A DNA stretch of 64,000 bases, taken from positions 4,526,001 to 4,590,000 of the forward strand of contig NZ_JAUFQR010000001.1 of the NCBI RefSeq assembly GCF_030409875.1, given 5' to 3'. Numbering within the stretch: position 1 is the first letter of the stretch; every line of letters starts with the position of its first letter. The position numbers were made by a program, and so were the translations under genes. Below are positions 63,886 through 64,000 of this stretch, piece by piece. Under the pieces are notes generated by a model, which was not told the DNA's origin, ran no database searches, and worked only from the letters and a program-made list of their open reading frames with translations. This DNA is from Chryseobacterium tructae (GTDB lineage Bacteria > Bacteroidota > Bacteroidia > Flavobacteriales > Weeksellaceae).

Positions 63886-64000
63886 TGGCAACAACATGGA
63901 CATTAGACCCAACGCATAGTGAAATTACTTTCAAAGTAAAACACATGATGATTTCTAACGTAAAAGGAAGCTTCAGAACTTTCACTGCTGAAATTCAATC
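63886..64000 (+). CDS. YceI family protein, 5' end only
   Basis: The first 38 codons encode MATTWTLDPTHSEITFKVKH and then MISNVKGSFRTFTAEIQ, the typical start of the YceI lipid-binding beta-barrel family without a signal peptide. YceI proteins bind isoprenoids or polyprenols and are often stress-induced. The gene runs off the window. Confidence 0.9.

Noticed and set aside
1..64000. tRNA, rRNA or CRISPR features
   Set aside because: I looked for tRNA arms with CCA, rRNA-like blocks and regularly spaced repeats on both strands and found none I could support.

Overview
The window is low-GC, gene-dense DNA from a member of the Bacteroidota, most likely a Chryseobacterium-type flavobacterium (Weeksellaceae). 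The evidence is a PorP/SprF type IX secretion protein, DUF4374, DUF5606 and DUF3822 family proteins, secreted proteins with VGIxTPTPQ N-termini, many small lipoproteins, promoter -7 boxes of the form TAnnTTTG, and weak or absent Shine-Dalgarno sites. I assign the genus from recognised families, not from a database match. I see no rRNA, tRNA, CRISPR array, prophage or plasmid module.

Layout. 1-1.7 kb: end of the nuo operon (nuoM 3' end, nuoN). 1.8-11.9 kb: a lipoprotein, a large GAF-like protein, an HD-domain/PycTM membrane protein, a metallophosphoesterase fused to an outer-membrane beta-barrel, a secreted VGIxTPTPQ protein and a lipoprotein. 11.9-16 kb: housekeeping block ruvX-def-DUF5606-mazG on the minus strand, then a SixA-like phosphatase overlapping an archaemetzincin-like lipoprotein. 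16-19 kb: a retropepsin-like aspartyl protease and a class-C beta-lactamase-fold hydrolase. 19.2-25.8 kb: a minus-strand siderophore operon (acyltransferase-containing protein, N-hydroxylating monooxygenase, TonB receptor, DUF4374 lipoprotein) behind a good Bacteroidota promoter. 26-30 kb: exported proteins, a YfcE-like phosphoesterase, Smr, DUF3822 and rsmD. 30 kb: a divergent hxlR/nitroreductase pair with an 18-bp perfect inverted-repeat operator. 31-39 kb: murI, hemW, PorP/SprF, rluD, a PASTA protein, ddl, coaD and a TRIC-type channel, with a four-helix-bundle gene remnant between coaD and the channel gene. 39-45.6 kb: folA, lemA-TPM-TPM, a KefF/KefC-like pair and a GIN-domain lipoprotein. 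45.8-56 kb: M3 peptidase, YchJ, SlyD-like PPIase, VF530 and sbcDC. 56-64 kb: universal stress protein, PiT phosphate transporter, a luciferase-like monooxygenase, a broken IS110 element, an S9 peptidase and the start of a yceI gene.

Two window-wide patterns matter for using this annotation. First, at least ten otherwise normal genes, including the normally essential murI, are broken or trimmed by a single missing base in a short homopolymer. This looks like uncorrected sequencing error rather than biology, so proteins should be read through those sites. Second, a roughly 90-bp intergenic repeat with a perfect palindromic core occurs three times (30.8, 48.2 and 61.3 kb).

The most interesting loci are the HD-PycTM protein without a cyclase, the siderophore operon lacking a separate full-length synthetase gene, the structured region upstream of the IS110 transposase (bridge-RNA-like), the four-helix-bundle remnant boxed by inverted repeats, and the symmetric hxlR control region.
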